Source of the DNA: Rhizobiales bacterium 2SD
GTDB taxonomy: Bacteria > Pseudomonadota > Alphaproteobacteria > Rhizobiales > Beijerinckiaceae
Assembly (NCBI GenBank): GCA_005502805.1
Contig: SCMY01000003.1
Location: 485,202-549,201 of the forward strand
Length of the DNA stretch: 64,000 bases
Reading direction: 5' to 3'
The notes under the pieces were generated by a model. That model was not told the origin of the DNA. It saw nothing but the letters and a program-made list of their open reading frames with translations, and made no database searches. The translations under genes and the position numbers were made by a program. Below, one piece after another: positions 27,064 through 36,219 of this stretch; within the stretch, counting starts at the first letter, position 1, and each line of letters opens with the position of its first letter.

Positions 27064-28025
27064 CCAAGCTCTCGCTGGAAGCGGCCGAGCAGAAGGTCGC
27101 GGAGCTCTTCATCGAGGCCGGCGCCTCGCCCGCCAATGCGGCGTCCGTCGCGCTGGCGCTGGTGATGGCCGAGGCGGATGGGCTGAAGGGCCACGGCCTG
27201 TCGCGCGTGCCGACCTATATTTCCATGCTGCGCTCCGGCAAGATCGACGGCCAGGCCGTGCCGATCGCGCGCCAGCCCAAGCCCGGCGTGCTGGCAATCG
27301 ACGCCGCCCATGGCTTCGCGTATCCGGCGATCGACCTCGGCGTGATCGAATTGCCCGAGATCGCCCGCAGGCAGGGCATCGCTGCAGCCCCGATTCGCCG
27401 CTCGAATCATTGCGGCGCCGCCGGCCTGCATGTCGAGCGGCTGGCCGAACAGGGCCTTGTCGCGCTGCTCTTCGCCAACACACCCGGCGCGATGGCGCCC
27501 TGGGGCGGCGCCAGGCCGGTCTTCGGCACCAATCCGATCGCCTTCGCCGCGCCGCTGGCCGGCCGCGAGCCCCTGGTGATCGACATGGCGCTGTCGAAGG
27601 TGGCGCGCGGCCCGATCGTCGCCGCCAGGCAGAAGGGCGAGGCGATTCCCGAGGGCTGGGCGCTCGACGCTGCCGGCAAGCCGACCACCGATCCGGCGGC
27701 AGCGATCGCCGGAACCATGGTGCCGCTCGGCGACGCCAAGGGCGCGACGCTGGCCATGATGGTCGAGATCCTCGCCGCCGCGCTGGTCGGCACGCATTTC
27801 GCCTTCCAGGCCTCGTCCTTCCTCGACGACCAGGGTGGTCCGCCCGATACCGGCCAGCTCATCCTCGCCATCGATCCGGCGAGCATGGGCGGCAACTGGT
27901 TCGCCGAGCGGATGAAGCTGCTGACCCACACGATCGAGGAGCAGCCCGGCACGCGCCTGCCGGGCATGCGGCGCTATGGCTTGCGGGCCAAGGCGCGAGC
28001 GGAAGGGATCGAGGTCTCCCTCTGA
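27060..28025 (+). CDS. comC: (R)-sulfolactate dehydrogenase (LDH2/malate dehydrogenase family)
   Basis: 321 residues of the MDH2/LDH2-type NAD(P) oxidoreductase family. Motifs are GLKGHGLSRVPTYISML, the catalytic His in IRRSNHCGAAG, WGGARPVFGTNPIAFAAP and IPEGWALDAAGKPTTDP. ComC reduces 3-sulfopyruvate to (R)-sulfolactate. Together with SlcC it makes a two-enzyme racemase that feeds the (S)-enantiomer to SuyAB, as described in Chromohalobacter. It is the last gene of the operon and is followed by a palindromic repeat. A second protein of the same family, at 36627-37703, lies outside the cluster. Confidence 0.83.
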   Translation: MTKLSLEAAEQKVAELFIEAGASPANAASVALALVMAEADGLKGHGLSRVPTYISMLRSGKIDGQAVPIARQPKPGVLAIDAAHGFAYPAIDLGVIELPEIARRQGIAAAPIRRSNHCGAAGLHVERLAEQGLVALLFANTPGAMAPWGGARPVFGTNPIAFAAPLAGREPLVIDMALSKVARGPIVAARQKGEAIPEGWALDAAGKPTTDPAAAIAGTMVPLGDAKGATLAMMVEILAAALVGTHFAFQASSFLDDQGGPPDTGQLILAIDPASMGGNWFAERMKLLTHTIEEQPGTRLPGMRRYGLRAKARAEGIEVSL

Positions 28026-28051
28026 GACGAGCTGTCTCATTCAAATCGCGC

Positions 28052-28157
28052 CGTCATTCCGGACAAGCTGCGGAGCAGCGCAGCTCCGGAATCCATCGTA
28101 GAACGCAATGCCCTCCGATGGATTCCGGCGCTCCGCTTCGCTGCGGCCGGAATGACG
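28052..28157. repeat. palindromic intergenic repeat, full copy A
   Basis: Outer arms CGTCATTCCGG and CCGGAATGACG enclose an inner pair GGAATCCATCGTAG / GATGGATTCC. About 106 bases. It shares both arms and the inner ATCCATCGTAGA...GATGGATTCCGGCGCT blocks with copy B at 30676-30772. It lies between the convergent comC and ade genes and could double as a terminator, though there is no T-run. Confidence 0.9.
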
Positions 28158-28178
28158 ACGTGTTGATATAGAGACGAA

Positions 28179-29879
28179 CTATACGAAATCGAATCGATCA
28201 ACATCGACAAGGCCTTTGTCGGTGATCTTGAGATGCGGGATCACCGGCAGAGTCAGGAAGGCGACCTGCAGGAAGGGCTCGGCCAGCACGACGCCGAGCG
28301 CCTTCGCAGCCGCGCGCAAGCCTTCCAGCCCATGCCGCACCGTCTCGAAGGGCTGGTCGCTCATCAACCCGGCGACGGGCAGCGCCAGTTCGGCGGTCAC
28401 CTTGCCGCCATCGGCCACCGCGAAGCCACCGCCGGTCTCGATCAGTCGGTTGGCCGCTGCCGCCATCGAGGCCCCGTCGACGCCGACGATGCAGAGATTA
28501 TGGCTGTCATGCCCGACCGAGGAGGCGATGGCGCCGTGCTTCATGCCGAAGCCGTGGACGAAACCTGAAGCGATGCCGCCATTGCGGCCATGGCGCTCGA
28601 TCACCGTGACCCTGACGGCATCCTGATCGAGATCGGGCAAGGCGAAGCCGCCGCGCGCCGGCAGGCGCATGGACAGGCGCTCGGTGATGATCCGGCCGGG
28701 CACCACGCCGATCACCGGCGTCTCGCCCTCGCGCGCCTTCACCGCGAAATCTTCTGGCGCGAGCTTGCGGCTGCGGACACTGGCGAGACCGACGGGCGGA
28801 ACCGTCTTCCGATTGGCGAACAGCGTGTCCTCGACCAGCCTGCCGCCAGCGAAGACCTGCCTGACGCGGCAGGCGGCGAGATCATCGACCAGCACGATGT
28901 CGGCACGCTTGCCGGGGCCGATGAAGCCGCGGTCGAACAGGCCGAAATTCCGCGCCGCCGACAGGCTCGCAATGCGATAGGTCGCGAGAATGTCGGCGCC
29001 GTGCGCGATCGCCGTGCGGATCATGTAGTCGAGATGGCCTTCCTCGGCGATATCCAGCGGGTTGCGGTCATCGGTGCAGAAGGCGAGGAAGGGCGAGGCA
29101 TCGCGGCTGATCAGCGGGATCAGCGCATGCAGGTCCTTCGAGACCGAGCCCTCGCGGATCAGGATCCCCATGCCCTTGGCGAGCTTTTCACGGGCCTCAT
29201 CGGCCGTCGTGGTCTCATGGTCGGTCCGGATGCCGGCGGAGAGATAGCCGTTGAGGTCGAGCCCACGCACCAGCGGCGCATGCCCGTCGATATGCCGCTG
29301 CGAGAAGGCTTCAAGCTTGGCGAGGCAGCCGGGATCGCGATGCAGCACGCCAGGGAAGTTCATGAACTCGGCGAGGCCGATCACCTTGGGATGGTCCATG
29401 AACGGGGTGAGGTCGGCGGCTTCCAGCGCAGCTCCCGCCGTCTCCAGATGCGTCGCCGGCACGCAGCTCGAAAGCTGGACGCGCAGGTCCATGCGCATCG
29501 CCACGGCGCAGTCGAGGAAATAGCGGATGCCCTCGGCGCCCAGCACATTGGAGATCTCGTGCGGATCGCAGATCGCGGTGGTGACGCCGTGCGGCAGCAC
29601 GCAGCGCTCGAATTCGAGCGGGGTCACGAGCGAGGATTCGACGTGAAGATGCGTGTCGATGAAGCCGGGGACGGCGATCAGGCCGGTCGCGTCGAAGCTG
29701 GCCTTGCCCTCGTAGCGGCCATGGGTACCGACGATCGTGTCGCCGCAGAGGGCGATGTCGGTCTCGACGAGCTCGCCCGAGACGAGGTCGAACAGTTGTG
29801 CGCCGCGAATGACGAGATCGGCCGGCTCGTCGCCGCGTCCTTGCGCGATCCGGCGGGCGAGGGTGGCTGCATCGGTCAT
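28179..29879 (-). CDS. ade: adenine deaminase
   Basis: A 566-residue amidohydrolase converting adenine to hypoxanthine in purine salvage. The metal motif is [11 protein letters not shown], with [10 protein letters not shown], the [11 protein letters not shown] loop, FCTDDRNP and the C-terminal domain with [19 protein letters not shown]. Length is normal for the family. The ATG at 29879 follows the CACTCTCCC-rich complement (GGGAGAGTG in gene sense), a weak ribosome site. It diverges from the UPF0173 gene. Confidence 0.95.
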   Translation of the reverse strand: MTDAATLARRIAQGRGDEPADLVIRGAQLFDLVSGELVETDIALCGDTIVGTHGRYEGKASFDATGLIAVPGFIDTHLHVESSLVTPLEFERCVLPHGVTTAICDPHEISNVLGAEGIRYFLDCAVAMRMDLRVQLSSCVPATHLETAGAALEAADLTPFMDHPKVIGLAEFMNFPGVLHRDPGCLAKLEAFSQRHIDGHAPLVRGLDLNGYLSAGIRTDHETTTADEAREKLAKGMGILIREGSVSKDLHALIPLISRDASPFLAFCTDDRNPLDIAEEGHLDYMIRTAIAHGADILATYRIASLSAARNFGLFDRGFIGPGKRADIVLVDDLAACRVRQVFAGGRLVEDTLFANRKTVPPVGLASVRSRKLAPEDFAVKAREGETPVIGVVPGRIITERLSMRLPARGGFALPDLDQDAVRVTVIERHGRNGGIASGFVHGFGMKHGAIASSVGHDSHNLCIVGVDGASMAAAANRLIETGGGFAVADGGKVTAELALPVAGLMSDQPFETVRHGLEGLRAAAKALGVVLAEPFLQVAFLTLPVIPHLKITDKGLVDVDRFDFV

Positions 29880-29968
29880 GGGAGAGTGCTCCGGGTTCGG
29901 GCCGGCTTGGCTACGCCATCTCGCCGGCCTAGACAGGCGCTGTCCAGTCGCCTTTCGCGGAGACCATC

Positions 29969-30667
29969 ATGCAGCTCACCTGGTTCGGCCATTCGGCGTT
30001 TCGGCTCGACCTGCCCGGCGCCTCGGTCCTGATCGACCCGTTTTTCACCGGCAACCCAGCCTTCGAGGGCGATGCCGCCGTGGCCGGCAAGGGCGTCAGC
30101 CATATCGTCGTCACCCACGGCCATGGCGACCATGTCGGCGACACGCTCGCCATCGCCGCGGCGAACGACGCGACCGTCATCACCAATTACGACCTTTGCA
30201 TGCACCTTGCCTCGAAGGGGCTGAAGAAGTTCCAGCCGATGAACACCGGCGGCACCGTCGATCTCGGCGCCTTCTCGGTGACGCTCGTCCGGGCCGATCA
30301 TTCCGCCGGCATGGGCGAGGCAGGTGTGACCGTTCCGGTCGGCAACGCCAATGGCGCGATCATCAAGGCGCCGGGCGAAAAGACGCTCTGGCACATGGGC
30401 GACACCGATATCTTCTCGGATATGGCCCTGCTCGCCGAGATCCATGGGGTCGAGGCCTGCATCTGCCCGATCGGCGACCGCTTCACCATGGGTGCCAGGA
30501 CTGCTGCGCTGGCGATGACCCGCTTCGTCAAGCCGAAGCTCGCGATCCCCTGCCACTACGGCTCCTTCCCGATCATCGCCCAGGACGCGGCCGTCTTCGT
30601 CGAAGGGCTGAAGGGCAGCGGCGTCGAGGCGCTGGTGCCGCAGAAGGGCAAGGCGGTGGCAATCTGA
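29969..30667 (+). CDS. UPF0173 metal-dependent hydrolase (metallo-beta-lactamase fold)
   Basis: 232 residues. It starts [15 protein letters not shown] and contains the metal motif [12 protein letters not shown], then [16 protein letters not shown] and the final His in [10 protein letters not shown], all typical of UPF0173. Dizinc hydrolase chemistry is expected; the substrate of this family is not established. It diverges from ade (89 bases apart). The downstream gap holds the second full copy of the palindromic repeat. Confidence 0.93.
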   Translation: MQLTWFGHSAFRLDLPGASVLIDPFFTGNPAFEGDAAVAGKGVSHIVVTHGHGDHVGDTLAIAAANDATVITNYDLCMHLASKGLKKFQPMNTGGTVDLGAFSVTLVRADHSAGMGEAGVTVPVGNANGAIIKAPGEKTLWHMGDTDIFSDMALLAEIHGVEACICPIGDRFTMGARTAALAMTRFVKPKLAIPCHYGSFPIIAQDAAVFVEGLKGSGVEALVPQKGKAVAI

Positions 30668-30675
30668 GGAAGTGC

Positions 30676-30772
30676 CGTCATTCCGGACAAGCCGCGAAGC
30701 GGCGCAGCTCCGGAATCCATCGTAGAGCGACAAAGCCCTATGATGGATTCCGGCGCTTCGGCCGGAATGACG
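30676..30772. repeat. palindromic intergenic repeat, full copy B
   Basis: Same arms (CGTCATTCCGG / CCGGAATGACG) and inner ATCCATCGTAGA...GATGGATTCCGGCGCTTCG blocks as copy A at 28052. About 97 bases, the difference lying in the loop. Located between UPF0173 and gatC. Confidence 0.9.
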
Positions 30773-30862
30773 TGATCAGTGAGTATTGATTGAACGGCAG
30801 GGGCGCTATACGCCTCGCAACCATTCCGGCGCCGTTGCGCCTATTCCTTCAGGAGCCCGCCC

Positions 30863-31150
30863 ATGTCGGTCGATGCCGCCACCGTCAAACGCGTCGCGCA
30901 TCTCTCGCGCATCGCCGTCGATGATGCGGATGTGCCGAAGCTGCAAGGCGAGCTTAACGCCATCCTCGGCTTCGTCGAGCAGCTCAACGAGGTCGACGTC
31001 TCCGGTGTCGAGCCGATGACCTCGGTGACCCCGATGGTGATGAAGAAGCGCCAGGACGTGGTCAACGACGGCGAGATCGCCGACGAGATCGTCGCCAACG
31101 CGCCGGCTTCCGAGGACGACTACTTCATGGTGCCGAAGGTGATCGAGTGA
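30863..31150 (+). CDS. gatC: aspartyl/glutamyl-tRNA(Asn/Gln) amidotransferase subunit C
   Basis: 95 residues. Begins [21 protein letters not shown] and ends [12 protein letters not shown], the family signature. It holds GatA and GatB together in the GatCAB complex that amidates Glu-tRNA(Gln) or Asp-tRNA(Asn). CAGGAG lies 7-8 bases before the ATG. gatA follows after 61 bases; gatB is not in the window's next gene position. Confidence 0.96.
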   Translation: MSVDAATVKRVAHLSRIAVDDADVPKLQGELNAILGFVEQLNEVDVSGVEPMTSVTPMVMKKRQDVVNDGEIADEIVANAPASEDDYFMVPKVIE

Positions 31151-31211
31151 GCGCCTGAAGCGCTCCGCTCACCCTCATCGCCCGTTCTTATACGTTTTAC
31201 GGATTTCTCCC

Positions 31212-32726
31212 GTGACCGATCTCACCCGCCTGACCCTGACCGAAGCCCGCGATGGGCTGAAGGCCAAGCAGTTCTCCGCCACCGAGCTCACCAAGGCGCA
31301 CATCGCCGCCGTCGAGCAGGCGCGGGCACTCAACGCCTATGTGCTGGAGACGCCCGAGCATGCGCTGAAGCAGGCTGCCGCCTCCGACGAGAAGCTCGCC
31401 AGGGGCGAGGCCGGCCCGCTCGAAGGCCTGCCCCTCGGCATCAAGGACCTGTTCGCAACCGAGGGCGTGCGCACCACGGCCTGCTCGCGCATCCTCGGCA
31501 ATTTCGTGCCGCCCTATGAATCGACCGTCTCCTCGCAGCTCTGGCGCGACGGCGCCGTCATGCTCGGCAAGCTCAACAATGACGAGTTCGCCATGGGCTC
31601 GTCGAACGAGACTTCGGCCTTCGGTCCGGTGGTCAATCCCTGGCGTCGCCAGGGCTCCAATGTCGGGGCAGGGGCGGCCGGCGCGATCGAGGGCAATCAC
31701 CTGGTGCCCGGCGGCTCCTCCGGCGGCTCGGCTGCGGCCGTCGCCGCGCATCTCTGCCTCGCCGCGACCGCGACCGATACCGGCGGCTCGATCCGCCAGC
31801 CAGCCGCCTTCACCGGCACGGTCGGCATCAAGCCGACCTATGGCCGCTGCTCGCGCTGGGGCATCGTCGCCTTCGCCTCTTCGCTCGACCAGGCCGGGCC
31901 GATCGGCAAGACCGTGCGCGACACCGCCGTGATGCTGCGCTCGATGGCCGGCCATGACCCCAGGGACACCACCTCGGTCGACAGGGCCGTGCCGGACTAC
32001 GAGGCCTCTGTCGGCCGCTCGATCAAGGGCATGCGGATCGGCATCCCGAAGGAGTACCGGTTGGAAGGCCTGAATGCCGAGATCGACGCGCTCTGGCAGC
32101 AGGGCATCGACTGGCTGAGGGCTGCCGGCGCCGAGATCGTCGAGATCTCGCTGCCGCATTCGAAATACGCGCTGCCGGCCTATTACATCGTCGCGCCGGC
32201 AGAGGCCTCGTCCAACCTCGCCCGCTATGACGGCGTCCGCTACGGCCTGCGCGAGCAGGGCCGCGACATCATCGAGATGTACGAGAAGACCCGTGCCGCC
32301 GGCTTCGGCGCCGAGGTCAAGCGCCGCATCATGATCGGCACCTATGTGCTGTCCTCGGGCTATTACGACGCCTACTACCTGCGCGCCCAGAAGGTGCGCA
32401 CGCTGATCAAGCGCGATTTTGAAGCTGTCTACGACCAGGGCATCGACGCGGTGCTGACGCCGGCGACACCGTCCTCAGCCTTCGGTATCGGCGAGAAGGG
32501 CTCGTCCGACCCGGTCGAGATGTATCTCAACGACGTCTTCACGGTGACGGTGAACATGGCCGGTCTGCCAGGCATCGCCGTGCCGGCCGGGCTCGACAGC
32601 CAGGGCTTGCCACTCGGCCTGCAGCTGATCGGCCGGCCCTTCGACGAGGAGACGCTGTTCTCGCTCGGCCAGGTCATCGAGGAGGCGGCCGGCCGCTTCC
32701 CGGTCGGCGAGCGCTGGTGGGCGTGA
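31212..32726 (+). CDS. gatA: aspartyl/glutamyl-tRNA(Asn/Gln) amidotransferase subunit A
   Basis: A 504-residue amidase-signature enzyme that releases ammonia from glutamine for GatB. The Ser-cisSer-Lys triad is visible in LGIKDLFAT (Lys), [11 protein letters not shown] (cis-Ser) and [11 protein letters not shown] (nucleophile Ser). The start is GTG at 31212; the Shine-Dalgarno is weak (ACGGA). Operon with gatC. gatB is not directly downstream here, where a PhzF family gene follows. Confidence 0.97.
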   Translation: MTDLTRLTLTEARDGLKAKQFSATELTKAHIAAVEQARALNAYVLETPEHALKQAAASDEKLARGEAGPLEGLPLGIKDLFATEGVRTTACSRILGNFVPPYESTVSSQLWRDGAVMLGKLNNDEFAMGSSNETSAFGPVVNPWRRQGSNVGAGAAGAIEGNHLVPGGSSGGSAAAVAAHLCLAATATDTGGSIRQPAAFTGTVGIKPTYGRCSRWGIVAFASSLDQAGPIGKTVRDTAVMLRSMAGHDPRDTTSVDRAVPDYEASVGRSIKGMRIGIPKEYRLEGLNAEIDALWQQGIDWLRAAGAEIVEISLPHSKYALPAYYIVAPAEASSNLARYDGVRYGLREQGRDIIEMYEKTRAAGFGAEVKRRIMIGTYVLSSGYYDAYYLRAQKVRTLIKRDFEAVYDQGIDAVLTPATPSSAFGIGEKGSSDPVEMYLNDVFTVTVNMAGLPGIAVPAGLDSQGLPLGLQLIGRPFDEETLFSLGQVIEEAAGRFPVGERWWA

Positions 32727-32823
32727 GCCCACCTTGCGTGATCGGTAGTATCTCGATTCCTGATTTCCCGGCGGCCGATTAGGATGGCAGTCTCCGCGCC
32801 TGATCAGGCTGCCGGAGACCGCC

Positions 32824-33711
32824 ATGCCGACCTATCCGTTCGAGACCGTCGACGTTTTCACAAGCACCCGCTTCGGCGGCAACCAGCTCGCGGTCTTCAC
32901 CGATGCGCGCGGCCTCTCGGATGCCGAGATGCAGGCGCTGGCGGCGGAGATGAACTATAGCGAGACGACCTTCGTGCTGCCGCCGAGCGATCCGGCCAAC
33001 ACGGCGCGCGTCCGCATCTTCCATCGCACTGCCGAAATGCCCTTCGCCGGCCATCCCAATGTCGGTACCGCCTGCGTGCTCGCCGGCCATGGCCGCGACA
33101 GCGACGGCATCCTGCTGTTCGAGGAACTGGCTGGCCTGGTCGAGGTCCGCATCGCGCGCGATGCCGCCGGGCTGGTGACGGGCGCGACCATCGCCGCGCC
33201 GCAGGCGCTTTCGCTCGGCATCCAGCTGCCCGCCGATGCGATCGCCGCCTGCGCCGGGCTTCAGGCTCAGGACGTGCTCACCGGCCGCCACCCGCCGCAA
33301 CAGGCCTCGGTCGGCGTCAAATTCGTGCTGACCGAGGTCACGCCGGACGCGCTGACACGGGCGACGCCGGACATCGCGGCCTATCGCCGGTTGGCCGAGG
33401 CCAATCCGGTCCTGGAAGGGCGCCTCTCGATCTTCTTCTATGCCTGGGATGGCGAGAGGGTGCGCGCCCGCATGTTCGCACCGCTCGCAGGCACCTGGGA
33501 GGACCCCGCGACCGGCAGCGCCAGCGCGACGCTCGCGGCCCTGACCCTCTCGCTCTCCGACGAGGACAGCGTGGCATTCGACATCACGCAGGGCGTCGAG
33601 ATGGGCCGGCCGAGCCTGCTGCAGGTCACTGCGCGCCGCGTCGATGGCGAGATTCGCGCCACAGTCGGCGGCGGCTGCGTGGCGGTGCTGCGCGGCGAGG
33701 CGACGGTTTGA
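32824..33711 (+). CDS. PhzF family isomerase-like protein
   Basis: 295 residues with the duplicated diaminopimelate-epimerase-like fold of the PhzF/YddE family: VDVFTSTRFGGNQLAVF, NYSETTFVLP (catalytic-site Glu), RIFHRTAEMPFAGHPNVGTA and WEDPATGSASATLAAL in the second half. PhzF itself isomerises a phenazine precursor, but most homologues have unknown substrates and no phenazine genes are present. CGGAGACCGCC precedes the ATG. Probably transcribed alone. Confidence 0.9.
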   Translation: MPTYPFETVDVFTSTRFGGNQLAVFTDARGLSDAEMQALAAEMNYSETTFVLPPSDPANTARVRIFHRTAEMPFAGHPNVGTACVLAGHGRDSDGILLFEELAGLVEVRIARDAAGLVTGATIAAPQALSLGIQLPADAIAACAGLQAQDVLTGRHPPQQASVGVKFVLTEVTPDALTRATPDIAAYRRLAEANPVLEGRLSIFFYAWDGERVRARMFAPLAGTWEDPATGSASATLAALTLSLSDEDSVAFDITQGVEMGRPSLLQVTARRVDGEIRATVGGGCVAVLRGEATV

Positions 33712-33715
33712 GGCA

Positions 33716-33822
33716 CGTCATGCTCGGGCTTGACCCGAGCATCTCAGGCCGATGAGGCGCCGGCCAACGCCTTCTCGTAACGAGATTCTCGGGTCTGCGC
33801 TTCGCTCCGCCCGAGAATGACG
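33716..33822. repeat. second family of palindromic intergenic repeat (CGTCATGCTCGGG...CCCGAGAATGACG)
   Basis: Outer arms CGTCATGCTCGGG and CCCGAGAATGACG with inner GGGCTTGACCCGAGCATCTC and GAGATTCTCGGGTCTGCGCTTCGC. It shares the CGTCAT/ATGACG ends and the GCGCTTCGCT loop style with the CATTCCGG repeats but differs inside, so it looks like a sister family. It fills the gap between the convergent PhzF and MmcQ/YjbR genes. Confidence 0.75.
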
Positions 33823-33828
33823 CGGTTG

Positions 33829-34188
33829 TCAGCCGAGCCCCAGCTCCGCACGGACCTTCCGCGTCAACCCCGCCGCGACCAGTCTATGGCTCTCGCGCAG
33901 ATAATCGCGGAAAGCGTCGTCGGGCAGGCCCTCATCGGAGAAACGCTGGATCCATTTCATGCCGCGCGAGGCGAGATAGGGCGCCGGGCGACAGCCCGGC
34001 GCATCGCGCAGCATCTCATAGGCGACGGCTGAGCATTTGAACGAGACAAAGAGCGTGCCTTCGGCATCATCACGGCCGAGCGCGAAGACCTTGCCGCCGA
34101 CCTTCCAGACATCGGCGCCGCCCCATTGCACGACATGGCTGGTCGCGGGCAGGGCGGCGCAGAAGGCGTTGTATTCGGCGAGGGTCAT
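33829..34188 (-). CDS. MmcQ/YjbR family DNA-binding-fold protein
   Basis: 119 residues starting at 34188 (MTLAEYNAFCAALPATSHVV), with AGGA 5-6 bases upstream. The family signature is seen in WGGADVWKVGGKVFALG, LFVSFKCSAVAYEML and MKWIQRFSDEGLPDDAFRDYLRES-like helices near the C terminus. The CyaY-like fold of this family is thought to bind DNA; its role is not established. An in-frame ATG at 34221 is an alternative start. Confidence 0.88.
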   Translation of the reverse strand: MTLAEYNAFCAALPATSHVVQWGGADVWKVGGKVFALGRDDAEGTLFVSFKCSAVAYEMLRDAPGCRPAPYLASRGMKWIQRFSDEGLPDDAFRDYLRESHRLVAAGLTRKVRAELGLG

Positions 34189-34290
34189 GCTGTCCTGCTG
34201 TCGTGGGCCACTACGTCGCATCGATTGATAGCCCAAGCGAAGCCGATTGGTGACGGGAGCCGACGTTTCGATCCACATCGTTGAAATCAG

Positions 34291-34488
34291 CTACTTCCGC
34301 CAGAACGGCTTGGCGATCTCGGTCTCGACCTGCTGTTTCGTCAGGCCGAGATCCCTGAGCAGATGAGGACTTTCCTGTGCCATCTGTGCCAGTTTCCAGC
34401 GCGCGCGAATGCGTTCGCGCCAAGTCACCAGCAGGCTTTGCGGGGCAACCTCAGGCGAGTGTGGTGCGAGAGGGGGAGCACCGTTCAT
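34291..34488 (-). CDS. DUF1127 domain protein
   Basis: 65 residues with the C-terminal DUF1127/YjiS motif: LGLTKQQVETEIAKPFWRK, preceded by RWKLAQMAQESPHLLRDLG. GGGAGG lies 5 bases before the ATG. Short DUF1127 proteins in alphaproteobacteria are linked to phosphate, carbon or RNA metabolism, and many are arginine-rich; this one has an extra 20-residue N terminus. Monocistronic. Confidence 0.9.
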   Translation of the reverse strand: MNGAPPLAPHSPEVAPQSLLVTWRERIRARWKLAQMAQESPHLLRDLGLTKQQVETEIAKPFWRK

Positions 34489-34623
34489 GGCAACCTCCCA
34501 TGGTTCGGGCGCTTATGGCGCCCTGGGTAAAGGGAGGTTTCGTTCTGCGCGATGCGGGCGACGCGGTCCTTAAGCCCGCCCGAAGAGTTCCAAAAACTTC
34601 CAAACGGGCTATGGATTCAGCCC

Positions 34624-36132
34624 ATGCAGGGATCGCGCTTTGCCTTCGGCCCATTCGTGCTCGATCCGGGCGCGGGAACGCTCCTTGAGAACGATGTCCC
34701 CGTCACCGCCAGCTACCGCGGCCTGAAGCTCCTCGCGGCGCTCGCCGCACGACCCGGCGAGATCCTGAGCAAGGCCGAATTGCTCGACGCCGGCTGGCCG
34801 GGAATGGCCGTCGAGGAGGGCAACCTCACTGTCCAGATCGCGCAACTGCGCAAGCTGCTCGGCGCCCCCGTCGATGGCGGCGACTGGATCGCGACGATCC
34901 CGCGCGTCGGCTACCGCTTCACGCGAACGGTCGAGCGGCTCGGCGATGCCAGGCGCAAACCCTTGCCCTTGCCCGGCAAGCCGTCGATCGCCGTGCTACC
35001 CTTCGTCAACGTCAGCAACGATCCCGGGCAGGAAAGCTTCGCCGACGGACTGACCGAGGACCTGATCACCGATCTCTCCCGGATCGCGGAGCTATTCGTC
35101 ATCGCCCGCAATTCGGCCTTCGCCTACAAGGGCAAGGCGAGAGACGTGCGCGAGATCGCCGAGGAACTCGGCGTGCGCTATCTGCTGGAGGGAGGCGTCA
35201 GGCATGCTGCCGGGCGGGTTCGCATCAACGCCCAGCTGGTCGACGCAGCGAGCGGCGATCACCTCTGGGCAGAGCGCTTCGATCGCAGGCTAGACGATAT
35301 CTTCGCCGCCCAGGATGAGGTCACGGCCCGGATCATCGAGGCCTTGCTCGGCCGACTGCGCACCCCGCCGCCACGTCAACGGCCGACGAGCCTCGAAGCC
35401 CATGATCTGTGCGTGCGTGCGCGCCGGCTTATGGATGATACCCCGCAAGCGGCGCAGGAAGCGCATCTACTGCTGACGCGTGCGGTCACGCTCGATCCGG
35501 ACTATGCCGAGGCCCATCGCTGGCTCGCCCTCAACCACTGGATGGGCTGGGTACATTCCCGCGGGCCGAGCGAGGCTTCCCGCGGCACCGCCTTGGAGCT
35601 GGCTCACAGGGCTGTTGCACTGGACCCAAACGACGCGGGCTGCCGCTGGGCCCTTGGCTATCTGCTCGCTTATGAGCGCAGCTTCGCCGAGGCGGATGCC
35701 GAATTTGCCAAGGCGATCGAACTCGATCCGAACGAGGCCGATGCCTGGGCGGCGCTCTCCGACATCACGGTGCTGGCCGGGCGGGTCGAGGAGGGGCTCG
35801 CGCAGATCCACAAGGCGTTCCGGCTGAATCCATTTCCGGCGAGCTGGTACTATCTCCCACTCGGTCAGGCGCTCTATGCGGTGGGCGAGTACCAGGCCGC
35901 TGTCGAGGCGCTGCGCCGGGACGAGACTCATCGGACGAGTTCGCGCCGCTTCCTGGCGGCGAGCCTCGCTCAGCTTGGCCGGCTCGATGAGGCACGCTCG
36001 GAGGCCGAGCTTTTCCTGGTCGGCAATCCGGATTTCAGCATTGGCCACTGGGCGGCGATGGAGCCCTTCCGCGACGATGCCTTGCGCGAACGCTTCGTCG
36101 CCGGCTTCCGGAAAGCCGGCTTGCCGGAGTGA
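34624..36132 (+). CDS. soluble OmpR-type winged-helix regulator with TolB-like/FlgO and TPR domains
   Basis: 502 residues. About 1-100 is a PhoB/OmpR winged helix (ASYRGLKLLAALAARPGEIL, VEEGNLTVQIAQLRKLLG, TIPRVGYRFT). About 115-250 is an adenylate-cyclase-associated/FlgO-like domain (SIAVLPFVNVSNDPGQESFA, EELGVRYLLEGGV, DHLWAERFDR). The remainder is tetratricopeptide-like (DPNEADAWAALSDITVLAG). Unlike CadC, no TM helix joins the DNA-binding and sensor parts. The start at 34624 was chosen at the beginning of the winged helix; an ATG at 34552 is in frame but gives an unconserved extension. Proteins of this architecture are common in rhizobia; targets are unknown. Confidence 0.88.
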   Translation: MQGSRFAFGPFVLDPGAGTLLENDVPVTASYRGLKLLAALAARPGEILSKAELLDAGWPGMAVEEGNLTVQIAQLRKLLGAPVDGGDWIATIPRVGYRFTRTVERLGDARRKPLPLPGKPSIAVLPFVNVSNDPGQESFADGLTEDLITDLSRIAELFVIARNSAFAYKGKARDVREIAEELGVRYLLEGGVRHAAGRVRINAQLVDAASGDHLWAERFDRRLDDIFAAQDEVTARIIEALLGRLRTPPPRQRPTSLEAHDLCVRARRLMDDTPQAAQEAHLLLTRAVTLDPDYAEAHRWLALNHWMGWVHSRGPSEASRGTALELAHRAVALDPNDAGCRWALGYLLAYERSFAEADAEFAKAIELDPNEADAWAALSDITVLAGRVEEGLAQIHKAFRLNPFPASWYYLPLGQALYAVGEYQAAVEALRRDETHRTSSRRFLAASLAQLGRLDEARSEAELFLVGNPDFSIGHWAAMEPFRDDALRERFVAGFRKAGLPE

Positions 36133-36149
36133 CGTAGACCGACCCTTCT

Positions 36150-36175
36150 GGAACCGGCCTCGTGCCAAGTCCGTT
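36150..36175 (+). promoter_or_regulatory. EcfG-type promoter upstream of GFA gene
   Basis: GGAAC (36150-36154), 17-base spacer, CGTT (36172-36175), an exact match to the alphaproteobacterial general-stress promoter. The -10 ends 44 bases before the GFA start codon, a normal leader length. Confidence 0.6.
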
Positions 36176-36219
36176 GGTCCGCCGCTGATGACGGTATGAA
36201 ACCTGAAGGCGAGACGACA

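Noticed and set aside
25414..28040. Long minus-strand frames opposite suyZ, slcC and comC
   Set aside because: Shadow frames of the coding strand, rich in Arg/Asp/His runs without start signals.
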